Part shown: one piece after another, positions 1 to 6,151 of the stretch
How the letters are laid out: each line of letters starts with the position of its first letter
Numbering within the stretch: the stretch's first letter is position 1
NCBI GenBank assembly: GCA_943371425.1
Contig: CALRUR010000044.1
Location: 1-6,478, forward strand
Source: CAJBVG01 sp943371425
GTDB lineage: Bacteria; Bacteroidota; Bacteroidia; Sphingobacteriales; Sphingobacteriaceae
Length of the DNA stretch: 6,478 nucleotides
Direction: 5' to 3'
Program-made: the position numbers and the translations under genes
The notes under the pieces: model-generated
Told to the model about the DNA's origin: nothing
The model's input: the letters and a program-made list of their open reading frames with translations, nothing else
The model's database searches: none

Positions 1-3000
1 ACTAAAACTTTTCAAGCATCTACTACAGTAAGTAATGTAATAGAATTTATTGGCATTGTAGCTTTATCAGGAACTTATACTCCCGGTACAACCATGTTGT
101 ATCGATTTACCAATGTTAACGGCACCGTTACCGATGCCATGTGGCCAACATCTTTATCAACAAGTGGTGGTGTAGAAATAAATACAACCGGAACAACTAC
201 CTTAAACAATGCAAAAACAATTCCCGGAAATGGAATTAATATTATAGCCGGAAATTTAAGCACAAACAATTTTGCCATAACCATAGGAGGTAGTTTAACT
301 GTTGGTACAAGTGCAAATGTTATTGGAGGGAGTTCAAACTTTACGTTTAACGGAGGGAACAATCAGCTTATTGGCAAATTTACAACCACAGGAAGTGTTA
401 CCATTAGCAAAACCGCCGGCTGGGCAGCGTTCAACGGAACGGTAAGTGCCGGACCACTCATCGTTTCTACAATCTCTCCTGGAGAGATGAGTTTCGGAAT
501 CAGTAATACCTTAACTTTTACAACGCTAACCATAAACTCTGGATCAGTGATATTTGGGGGTAGCGACAACAATGTAACCTTTACTGGAAGCGGAACTAAT
601 GCCGGAACTTTTATACCCCAAACATGTTCAATTACTTGGTCGGGGATTTCTCTTACGATTCCGCCAATGGGATATTATAATTTAACATTTATTGGTTCGG
701 GAACGTTCTCTTATTCGGCTGGTGGCTCCTCGACATACAATAACTTTAGCATGCAAAGTGTTGGAGGTACATTAACGCACACCATAAGTAATTCAACCGT
801 AATTAATAATAATTTAAGCATAGGTGTGAATACAGTTTTTAACACAGGAACAAAAACATTAACGGTGAGTGGTTCCACTGTAATAGATGGCACTGTGAAC
901 TTTAATGATGCTGCTGCAAGCAAAGACTTAACACATGTATACATAAATGCGACTGGAACTGTAAACAACAGCGTTAATGGAGCAATTAGTATTGCAGGCG
1001 ATTTTGCAAATTTTGGAACAGCAAATTTAGGAACAGGCAATTATACTTTTACAGGAAATGGCTTTCAGCTATCGGGTAATATTAACATTGCCAATATCAT
1101 TATCAATAATAATTATTTCAATGCTGGCACATTAACAGTAAGCAATAGTTTAAGTGGTACTGGTACGCTCAACAATAATGCGGCTGGCATCATCAACATC
1201 AATACAAGTGCAGCGCCTAGCATAAGTAATTTAAATTTTACGGCTGTTGGCAATACAGTCAATTATAGTCTTGCAGGCAATCAGACTTTAAGAAATACCA
1301 CCTATCATCATTTAAACTTAACTAACTCTGGTGTTAAAAATTTGCCAGCAGGTACCATCAATATAAATGGAAATTTAACTTTAAGTGGAACAGTAAGTAC
1401 ACAATTAGTTGCGACCACTACTATTGGTGGAAATTTAACTTTACAAAATACCAGTACTTTTAATACTTCTACACAAGACTTAACGGTAAACGGTAACATA
1501 AGCAATGTTGCGGGTAGTACCTTAACTTGGGGCTCTGGATTTATCACACTAGCCGGAACGACTCAAAACATTAGTAATGCGAATGGTGGTTCGATAAGCA
1601 TTAACAATTTAGTAATGAGTAATGGTGAAAAAACATTTAATAATAACTTAGTAAACGGAACTTCAATTACTATAAATGCGGGTGCTAAATGTGTTTTAGG
1701 TGGAGCGGTAAGTTTAACACTTAATGGAACCATTTCGGGAACCGGTACGGTAAAAGCAAAAAGCTGTGGTGCTGCCGCAAACACACTGAGAATAGGAGGA
1801 ACGAGTAATGGAAATTCTATTCATATTGAAAATGGCTTCCATCATTTTACTGGGTTAGTGGTTACTAAAACCGCTGGAATCATTAACATAAATGGCAACA
1901 TCGCAATGTCTACTGCATTATCTTTACCCACAACTGGTACTGCGGAAATTACCTTTAACGGCGATTTAAATTTGTATGGCAATGCAACTATTACAAGTGG
2001 TTCGGCGAAAGTAAACATGGGTGCAAATTCTTCATTAAGTATTGGTGGTTGCGTAACTACTGGAACAACCTTTACCTTACCATCAAATATTTTTAACGGC
2101 AACCCAACTATTGCTGGTTTATTTTTAAACAGAACTAATGGCTTAACATTAGGTAATCAAATGATTTCTGTTTCGGAAATCATGCAATTAACTGCAGGCA
2201 ATTTAACCACCAATAATAATTTAACATTACTTTCTACTGCTAACAAAACAGCGAGGGTTGCTCCTATAGCAAATGGCATAACGGTTAGCGGAAATGTAAT
2301 AGCTAATAGATTTATTCCTGGTGGAAATGGCAAACGTAAATGGAGATTTTTATCGTCGCCGGTAAATGTAAGTGGAAGCATTGCTCTCACACAATTTCAA
2401 GACGATGTGTTTTTAACAGCGCCGGCACAAGCAGCAGGTGGTTTCGATGTGAACCCTTTTTCTAGCAATGCCTCTATAAGAACATACGACGAAAGTGTTG
2501 CAGGTTCTGCAGGCAACGGCTGGACAGACCCTACCAACGTTAACAACACCATTGCAACGGGCCAAGGTGTTGAAGTATTTGTACGTGGATCTAGAACATT
2601 AGCAAACCCTTATTTTAATTGGACAGTTCCTGATGATGTTACCATTGATTTTGAAGGGGCCTTAAACACCGGAACTGTAGTTAGAAATTTGAGTTATACA
2701 AATTCTGGTGCAGGTACTAATGATGGATTTAATTTTGTTGGCAACCCGTATGCTAGTCCTATAAACTTTGATACCGCAGGCATTACTAAAGTGAACATCG
2801 AAAATAAATTCTGGACGTATAATCCAGTTACCACTTTGTACGGATCGTATAACGTTGCCAACGGCGAGAGTATAAATGGAATGAGTAAATACATTTCTAG
2901 TGGGCAAGCATTTTTTGTACGGGCTACTGCTGCAAATCCTTCCATTACCTTTACCGAAAATTGTAAAAGTATTAATGCAGGCAATAATTATTTTAAAGGA

Positions 3001-3735
3001 AATGCATCAGTTGGCAAATTCCCAACCTTTAAAATTACCCTCACAAATAGTTATTCGGAAACAGATGAGTGCCTGTTTATACATGATAATACAGGGAACG
3101 AGGAAGGGACCGATGAAACTGATATGTATAAATTTTTTAACGATGAACTCAATGTGTATTTCATTGCAAAAGATAATTCGAGATTAGCCATGAATGCAAA
3201 GCCTATTAGGCCTGGAACAGATACCATGAAACTAGCCGTATTTAGTTTTGATACAAGCAGTGTATCGGTAGCAACACATCAATTAAACTTTACACGAATA
3301 GATGAAATAAAACCAAGCATCCAAATTTATTTAAGAGATAAATATGCAAACAAGTTTATTAATCTTAGAAATCAATCGCTGTATACCTTTGATATTAATA
3401 ACGATGCAAACAGCTATGGAAACAACAGGTTTGAAATTATACTAAGCGACCAAGTCTTAACGAGTGTAAATAATGATGAAAAGCTGCAGCTCCACATTTA
3501 CCCGAACCCAAGTAAAGACATTATTTACATTCAAACACCTAATAATACAATTAGCCAATCAACTCTTCAATATGCAATTTATGATTTAGCAGGTCGCGAA
3601 ATTTTAACACAAAAAGAGAACTTGGAAAACAATAAAACAAGTATCAACATAAAAGAATTAGAAGCTGGTACGTATATCTTAAAACTTAAGCTCAACGGAC
3701 AAGTGCTTGTAGAAAAAATAATTAAGCAGAATTAA
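1..3735 (+). CDS. T9SS-secreted beta-strand-repeat (adhesin-like) surface protein, 5' truncated
   Basis: The frame is open from base 1 to the TAA at 3733-3735, giving 1244 visible residues. The ATG at 94 is internal, so start and signal peptide lie upstream. Residues 1 to about 740 are low-complexity Gly/Asn/Thr/Ser-rich sequence with short alternating hydrophobic strands (INGNLTLSGT, TIGGNLTL, YHHLNLTNSGVKNL), as expected for a parallel beta-helix or stacked-strand fibre. Residues about 741-790 carry a linker familiar from Bacteroidota cargo (LTLLS, TARV, SGNVIANRFIP, W781 RFLSSPV). A module with GNPYASPINFD (G914-Y917) and SGQAFFV continues to about 1155. The C-terminus, about 1162-1244, is a T9SS type A sorting domain: YPNP at 1167-1170, YDLAGRE, LEAGTYILKLKLNG and a basic end EKIIKQN. 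Family knowledge says such proteins cross the outer membrane through T9SS and lose this domain on release or anchoring. A surface adhesin or matrix role is inference; there is no catalytic motif I recognise. Confidence 0.9.
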   Translation, partial: TKTFQASTTVSNVIEFIGIVALSGTYTPGTTMLYRFTNVNGTVTDAMWPTSLSTSGGVEINTTGTTTLNNAKTIPGNGINIIAGNLSTNNFAITIGGSLTVGTSANVIGGSSNFTFNGGNNQLIGKFTTTGSVTISKTAGWAAFNGTVSAGPLIVSTISPGEMSFGISNTLTFTTLTINSGSVIFGGSDNNVTFTGSGTNAGTFIPQTCSITWSGISLTIPPMGYYNLTFIGSGTFSYSAGGSSTYNNFSMQSVGGTLTHTISNSTVINNNLSIGVNTVFNTGTKTLTVSGSTVIDGTVNFNDAAASKDLTHVYINATGTVNNSVNGAISIAGDFANFGTANLGTGNYTFTGNGFQLSGNINIANIIINNNYFNAGTLTVSNSLSGTGTLNNNAAGIININTSAAPSISNLNFTAVGNTVNYSLAGNQTLRNTTYHHLNLTNSGVKNLPAGTININGNLTLSGTVSTQLVATTTIGGNLTLQNTSTFNTSTQDLTVNGNISNVAGSTLTWGSGFITLAGTTQNISNANGGSISINNLVMSNGEKTFNNNLVNGTSITINAGAKCVLGGAVSLTLNGTISGTGTVKAKSCGAAANTLRIGGTSNGNSIHIENGFHHFTGLVVTKTAGIININGNIAMSTALSLPTTGTAEITFNGDLNLYGNATITSGSAKVNMGANSSLSIGGCVTTGTTFTLPSNIFNGNPTIAGLFLNRTNGLTLGNQMISVSEIMQLTAGNLTTNNNLTLLSTANKTARVAPIANGITVSGNVIANRFIPGGNGKRKWRFLSSPVNVSGSIALTQFQDDVFLTAPAQAAGGFDVNPFSSNASIRTYDESVAGSAGNGWTDPTNVNNTIATGQGVEVFVRGSRTLANPYFNWTVPDDVTIDFEGALNTGTVVRNLSYTNSGAGTNDGFNFVGNPYASPINFDTAGITKVNIENKFWTYNPVTTLYGSYNVANGESINGMSKYISSGQAFFVRATAANPSITFTENCKSINAGNNYFKGNASVGKFPTFKITLTNSYSETDECLFIHDNTGNEEGTDETDMYKFFNDELNVYFIAKDNSRLAMNAKPIRPGTDTMKLAVFSFDTSSVSVATHQLNFTRIDEIKPSIQIYLRDKYANKFINLRNQSLYTFDINNDANSYGNNRFEIILSDQVLTSVNNDEKLQLHIYPNPSKDIIYIQTPNNTISQSTLQYAIYDLAGREILTQKENLENNKTSINIKELEAGTYILKLKLNGQVLVEKIIKQN
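1368..1443 (+). repeat. Exact 16-bp direct repeat marking a 20-residue rung in the beta-strand region
   Basis: TGGAAATTTAACTTTA occurs at 1368-1383 and again at 1428-1443, exactly 60 bases apart, and encodes GNLTL at residues 457-461 and 477-481. Related degenerate strands (INGNLTL, IGGNLTL, VNGNIS, NNNLTL) occur on both sides. The 20-residue period is of the size of one beta-helix turn, and identity at the DNA level suggests fairly recent duplication or conversion of one rung. The repeat lies inside the coding sequence and is not a mobile or CRISPR repeat. Confidence 0.6.
3484..3732 (+). other. T9SS type A C-terminal sorting domain (within the large CDS)
   Basis: The last roughly 83 residues (about 1162-1244) follow the Por secretion tail pattern: LHIYPNPSKD at the start, a central YAIYDLAGREI strand pair, then INIKELEAGTYILKLKLNG and a lysine-rich end. 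In characterised systems this domain is recognised by the T9SS translocon and removed by the PorU sortase. The translocon and sortase genes are not in this window, so they must be encoded elsewhere in the genome if the protein is exported. Confidence 0.9.
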
Positions 3736-3767
3736 ATTATTAAAAAAATACCCAATAAATCTAATAC

Positions 3768-3804
3768 AGGGCGGCACAATTAAATGGCTGCCCTATTTTA
3801 TTTT
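3768..3804 (+). terminator. Rho-independent terminator of the T9SS protein gene
   Basis: AGGGCGGC (3768-3775) pairs with GCTGCCCT (3787-3794), an 8-bp GC-rich stem with one G-U pair and an 11-base loop. ATTTTATTTT follows directly. It begins 33 bases after the TAA at 3735. The hairpin also forms in the opposite strand, but there the next T-run lies about 18 bases beyond the stem, so it is a good terminator for the + strand gene and a poor one for the kinase. Confidence 0.8.
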
Positions 3805-5655
3805 CTGTATTTGTATAAAAAATATAGAGCCTCTAGGTTGGTTAGGTAAATATCCAATTTTTGCATTGTTTAGTTCCGCAAATTCTTTGGAGAGGCTTAA
3901 GGCTAAACCTGTACCTTTCTCATTACTTGTACCGGTTTTAATAGAAGGCAAGGAACTAAATATCGAATTAATTTCTGCAGATTGTAATCCAACTCCAGCA
4001 TCCATTACTTTAATGGTTAAATAATTTGGATCTGTGTTTACATCAATGTTTATGGTAATAATTGAGTTTTCATAACTAAATTTTATAGCATTAGAAATAA
4101 AATTTCTGATGATAAAATCGAAATGATCTTTATCAAACATAATTTTTAAATCGCTGATTCCAGTATATTGTATGGTTATGCCTTTGTTAATTAATTGAGC
4201 ATTGTGTATGCTGATGTTATAATTAAGTTGATTATCTATATACAATACTGTTTTATTTACCGTAATACCTCGCAACTGCGCTTTGCCCCATTGTAATATA
4301 TTATCGAGGGTATCAACAGTAGCTAATGTTTGGTTGTTAAGGCTATTTATAATAAGCTCCAGCTCTTCTTTAGAATAATCGTCTTTAGCAATCCCATCTA
4401 ACACCGTAACTATATTATTTAAAGGCGATTTTAAATCGTGTGAAATTATAGAAAGCAATTTGTCTTTTACCAAATTTGCACGCTTTAATTCTTTATTAAT
4501 TTGATTTCTATTTTTTAATAAGAAAAACAATAAAATTGTGGTAAAAATGGTAATGATTACACAAATTAAATAAATAAGATTTTTGAGGATATTTTTTTCG
4601 TTAATAAGTTGAAGCTTCTCAATATAGCTTTTGGATTTTATCAACTCGTAATTGGATTCTAATACTTCAATATTTTTATTCACTTCATCTAATCGCAAGC
4701 TATCTTTAGACAATTGATATAATTTAAGCAATTCTAATGATTTGGTATTATTCCCTAAATTCTCATAAATTTCACTTTGTAAAATGTAATTATCTACAAT
4801 TAGATCTTTAATTTGGTGTAACTGCGCAAACTCCATAGAACTGTTTGCATAACTAAGTGCAAGGTTAGTATTGGTTGATTTAAATAATTTAGCCAGGCCA
4901 TGTGTTAAATGTGCATATTGTATAGGGAGAATGTTTTTATCTATACTAATATTCGCTTTATTGTAATAGGCTAAGGATATATCGAATTCTTTTAATTGAA
5001 AGGCACAATCGCCGGCAATAATATAAAACTGAATCAAATTAAAATCTTCAGGGTTATCGTCTAATATCTCAATCCCTTTTTTTAGGTAAGCTAAGGCACT
5101 TTCGTAATTTTCTAATTCGTATTCTAACTGCCCTAAATTACCAAGGTAATTAACGTATAACAACTGATTTATCTCAAGTTCTGATTGTTCAATTTTCAGT
5201 AAATAATATTTTGCCTTTTTATATTCCTCTAAGGCTGAGTAAACAGAAGCTAAATTTATATATACAACAGAATATACCGTTTTATCGTTTGTTTTTTCGG
5301 CATAAATTAAGGTTCGTAAAAAATAATTGGCAGCAAGTGTATAGTTGCCTTTGTACGATTCCAAAATGCCGTATTGCATGTAACAATTCATGATGTTACG
5401 CTCATCATTCAAATTAATAAAGGTTTGGTAGGCAAATTTTAAATAAAATTCTGATGAATCGTATATCGCCCTGTTGGTATAAATGGTGGCGAGCTGTAAG
5501 GCAGCATCAGCTTTTATAAGTTCTTCGGTATTCGTTTTAAACACACTTGCTAAAGAGTCTTTGGCAGAGTTGGCATAACATTGATTACTCGAGTTAATAA
5601 CTAAGGAGAAAATCAATAGTATAAATGCAGAATAAAGTTGGGTAATTTTATACAC
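3793..5655 (-). CDS. TPR-containing sensor histidine kinase
   Basis: Complete 620-residue gene starting at GTG (5653-5655), with an upstream in-frame stop at 5674-5676 and the next Met only at residue 89. The GTG start gives a good signal peptide (K3, hydrophobic 8-20, likely cleavage after CYA at 28). Residues about 48-319 form roughly seven TPR-like helical pairs, for example the units near 128-160 (INLASVYSALEEYKKAKYYL) and 166-199. A charged helix 318-357, likely coiled coil, leads to one membrane helix, 358-381. The kinase part is intact: H-box SIISHDLKSPL with phospho-acceptor H406, N-box with N522, G1 DAGVG at 552-556 and G2 GTGLAL at 581-586, where Ala585 replaces the usual Gly. Predicted role: inner-membrane sensor whose periplasmic TPRs detect a ligand or protein and drive autophosphorylation. 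The signal and the partner response regulator are not identifiable here. It is monocistronic in the window and convergent with the T9SS gene. Confidence 0.92.
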   Translation of the reverse strand: MYKITQLYSAFILLIFSLVINSSNQCYANSAKDSLASVFKTNTEELIKADAALQLATIYTNRAIYDSSEFYLKFAYQTFINLNDERNIMNCYMQYGILESYKGNYTLAANYFLRTLIYAEKTNDKTVYSVVYINLASVYSALEEYKKAKYYLLKIEQSELEINQLLYVNYLGNLGQLEYELENYESALAYLKKGIEILDDNPEDFNLIQFYIIAGDCAFQLKEFDISLAYYNKANISIDKNILPIQYAHLTHGLAKLFKSTNTNLALSYANSSMEFAQLHQIKDLIVDNYILQSEIYENLGNNTKSLELLKLYQLSKDSLRLDEVNKNIEVLESNYELIKSKSYIEKLQLINEKNILKNLIYLICVIITIFTTILLFFLLKNRNQINKELKRANLVKDKLLSIISHDLKSPLNNIVTVLDGIAKDDYSKEELELIINSLNNQTLATVDTLDNILQWGKAQLRGITVNKTVLYIDNQLNYNISIHNAQLINKGITIQYTGISDLKIMFDKDHFDFIIRNFISNAIKFSYENSIITINIDVNTDPNYLTIKVMDAGVGLQSAEINSIFSSLPSIKTGTSNEKGTGLALSLSKEFAELNNAKIGYLPNQPRGSIFFIQIQKIK

Positions 5656-5749
5656 GTTTATAGATTTCGTTCTCTAAAATAGGCATTCCTCATAGTATTC
5701 CCAAATTAGTAAGCATTTTTAAATACGCCACTTAATATTGTTTTTAAAC

Positions 5750-5851
5750 TTAAGAATACTTGAGCTTTTTTAAGAATTTAAAATTCTACTTTATTAAAAC
5801 TGCATTTGGTTCAGTTAAATAAATAATAATTATTTATCAATATTTAAGAAT
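5750..5851 (+). repeat. Three copies of TTAAGAAT upstream of the kinase gene
   Basis: TTAAGAAT occurs at 5750-5757, 5770-5777 and 5844-5851. The first two are 20 bases apart, about two helical turns, and the third is 74 bases further on, about seven turns. They lie 95-196 bases upstream of the kinase start. Regularly phased copies could be sites for a DNA-binding regulator, but the motif is nearly all A/T in AT-rich DNA, so chance is a serious alternative. Confidence 0.25.
5773..5787. promoter_or_regulatory. Perfect 7-1-7 palindrome, possible operator
   Basis: AGAATTT (5773-5779) and AAATTCT (5781-5787) are perfect inverted copies around A5780. The left arm overlaps the second TTAAGAAT copy. 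It lies about 120 bases upstream of the kinase GTG. It could be a dimer-binding site, but the only G/C content is one pair per arm, so confidence is low. Confidence 0.2.
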
Positions 5852-5913
5852 ATAATATCATATGCAATAAAAATACCTTATTAAACTCAATAGTCTCGCA
5901 CTATAATTGCAAC

Positions 5914-6023
5914 GTTGTATCCAGACTACCATTAAGAGAGAGTTCGTCATTTTAATAGATGAAAAATGGTTAGTTTTATGTTTTAGTTGTAATCGGCGTT
6001 GTAAGAGACGCCGATTTATTTTT
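5914..6023 (+). ncRNA. Candidate small RNA of about 110 nt ending at an orphan terminator
   Basis: A strong + strand terminator at 5991-6023 has no + strand gene before it in the intergenic region, because the upstream neighbour runs the other way. A near-match to the Bacteroidota -7 box, TATAATTG (5902-5909, one mismatch to TAnnTTTG), would start a transcript near 5914. Within it ACTACCATT (5925-5933) pairs with AATGGTTAGT (5965-5974) with one bulged base, closing a 31-base loop that can form a small TCAT/ATGA inner stem. The only start codons inside open frames of four to six codons. Ends and promoter are inferred; it matches no RNA family I recognise. An alternative is a leftover terminator from a lost gene. 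Confidence 0.3.
5991..6023 (+). terminator. Orphan rho-independent terminator
   Basis: AATCGGCGT (5991-5999) and ACGCCGATT (6008-6016) form a perfect 9-bp stem around an 8-base loop, followed by TATTTTT (6017-6023). The opposite strand lacks a T-run after the stem, so the direction is +. It sits about 130 bases before the membrane-regulator ATG and upstream of that gene's own -7 box, so it more likely ends a separate intergenic transcript or insulates the downstream gene than acts as its attenuator. Confidence 0.7.
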
Positions 6024-6077
6024 GGGGTATTTAAAAAAATATAATTAAAATTATAAAAAATCTAAATAATTAAAATA

Positions 6078-6096
6078 TATGAATATCATATTCATA
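6078..6096. promoter_or_regulatory. Perfect 19-bp palindrome, candidate operator
   Basis: TATGAATAT (6078-6086) and ATATTCATA (6088-6096) are exact inverted copies around a single C6087. The site ends 34 bases before the -7 box at 6131-6138, so relative to an inferred start near 6143 it would cover about -65 to -47, a common position for activator binding. A symmetric dimeric regulator is the natural reader. It is A/T-rich and has no T-tail, so it is unlikely to be a terminator. Confidence 0.45.
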
Positions 6097-6130
6097 GTGC
6101 ATTCCTTAATATATACGGATATAATTAATT

Positions 6131-6138
6131 TATATTTG
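6131..6138 (+). promoter_or_regulatory. Bacteroidota -7 promoter element (TATATTTG)
   Basis: TATATTTG is an exact match to the TAnnTTTG -7 consensus used by the Bacteroidota primary sigma factor. A -33 TTTG is not evident at the expected distance (near 6108-6112), which suggests a weak or activator-dependent promoter. Transcription would begin near 6143, leaving a leader of only about 9 bases before the ATG at 6152. The A-rich AAAAAGAA just before the start fits the weak Shine-Dalgarno usage of the phylum. Confidence 0.5.
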
Positions 6139-6151
6139 CGCACAAAAAGAA

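Larger units (their letters stand above)
5656..6151. other. Divergent intergenic region, about 0.5 kb, no convincing protein gene
   Basis: This region separates the minus-strand kinase from the plus-strand membrane-regulator gene and is much richer in A and T than the genes. I see no open frame with start, length and composition of a real protein. It holds three TTAAGAAT copies, a 15-bp palindrome at 5773-5787, a foldable segment ending in a strong terminator (5925-6023), a 19-bp palindrome (6078-6096) and a -7 promoter box (6131-6138). No tRNA-like or recognised riboswitch core is visible. Confidence 0.75.

Noticed and set aside
75..2390. Several minus-strand open frames of 69-109 codons across the repeat region (75-362, 363-572, 711-1040, 1308-1547, 1563-1784, 1842-2102, 2157-2390)
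   Set aside because: They are antisense shadows of the Thr/Asn/Gly-rich coding repeats. Their products are proline- and valine-rich low-complexity sequence, and the + strand frame is plainly the real gene.
2662..3187. Open frames 2662-2907 (-), 2694-2984 (-) and 2900-3187 (+)
   Set aside because: All lie wholly inside the T9SS protein gene in other frames, and none shows a recognisable motif.
5211..5393. Plus-strand 60-codon frame inside the kinase gene
   Set aside because: Antisense to the TPR-coding region, with no recognisable domain or promoter.
5702..5708. CAAATTA on the + strand as a minus-strand -7 box for the kinase
   Set aside because: Read on the minus strand it is TAATTTG, one spacer base short of TAnnTTTG, and no -33 TTTG is seen upstream, so I did not call a kinase promoter.
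5694..5760. AGTATTC (5694-5700) and GAATACT (5754-5760) as inverted repeats of a small mobile element
   Set aside because: Seven-base arms only 53 bases apart, with no target duplication or transposase, so there is no support for a mobile element.
5959..5986. Tiny frames at 5959-5973 and 5966-5986 as a leader peptide
   Set aside because: Only four and six codons, with no cluster of regulatory codons, and the following terminator precedes a gene that has its own promoter box.
5913..6003. CGTTGTA repeated at 5913-5919 and 5997-6003, suggesting an antiterminator switch with CAACG at 5910-5914
   Set aside because: The pairing is only five to six bases, and the first segment probably lies at or before the inferred transcript start.
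6040..6055. Perfect 7-2-7 inverted repeat TATAATT-AA-AATTATA
   Set aside because: It consists only of A and T in a highly AT-rich stretch, where such symmetry is expected by chance.
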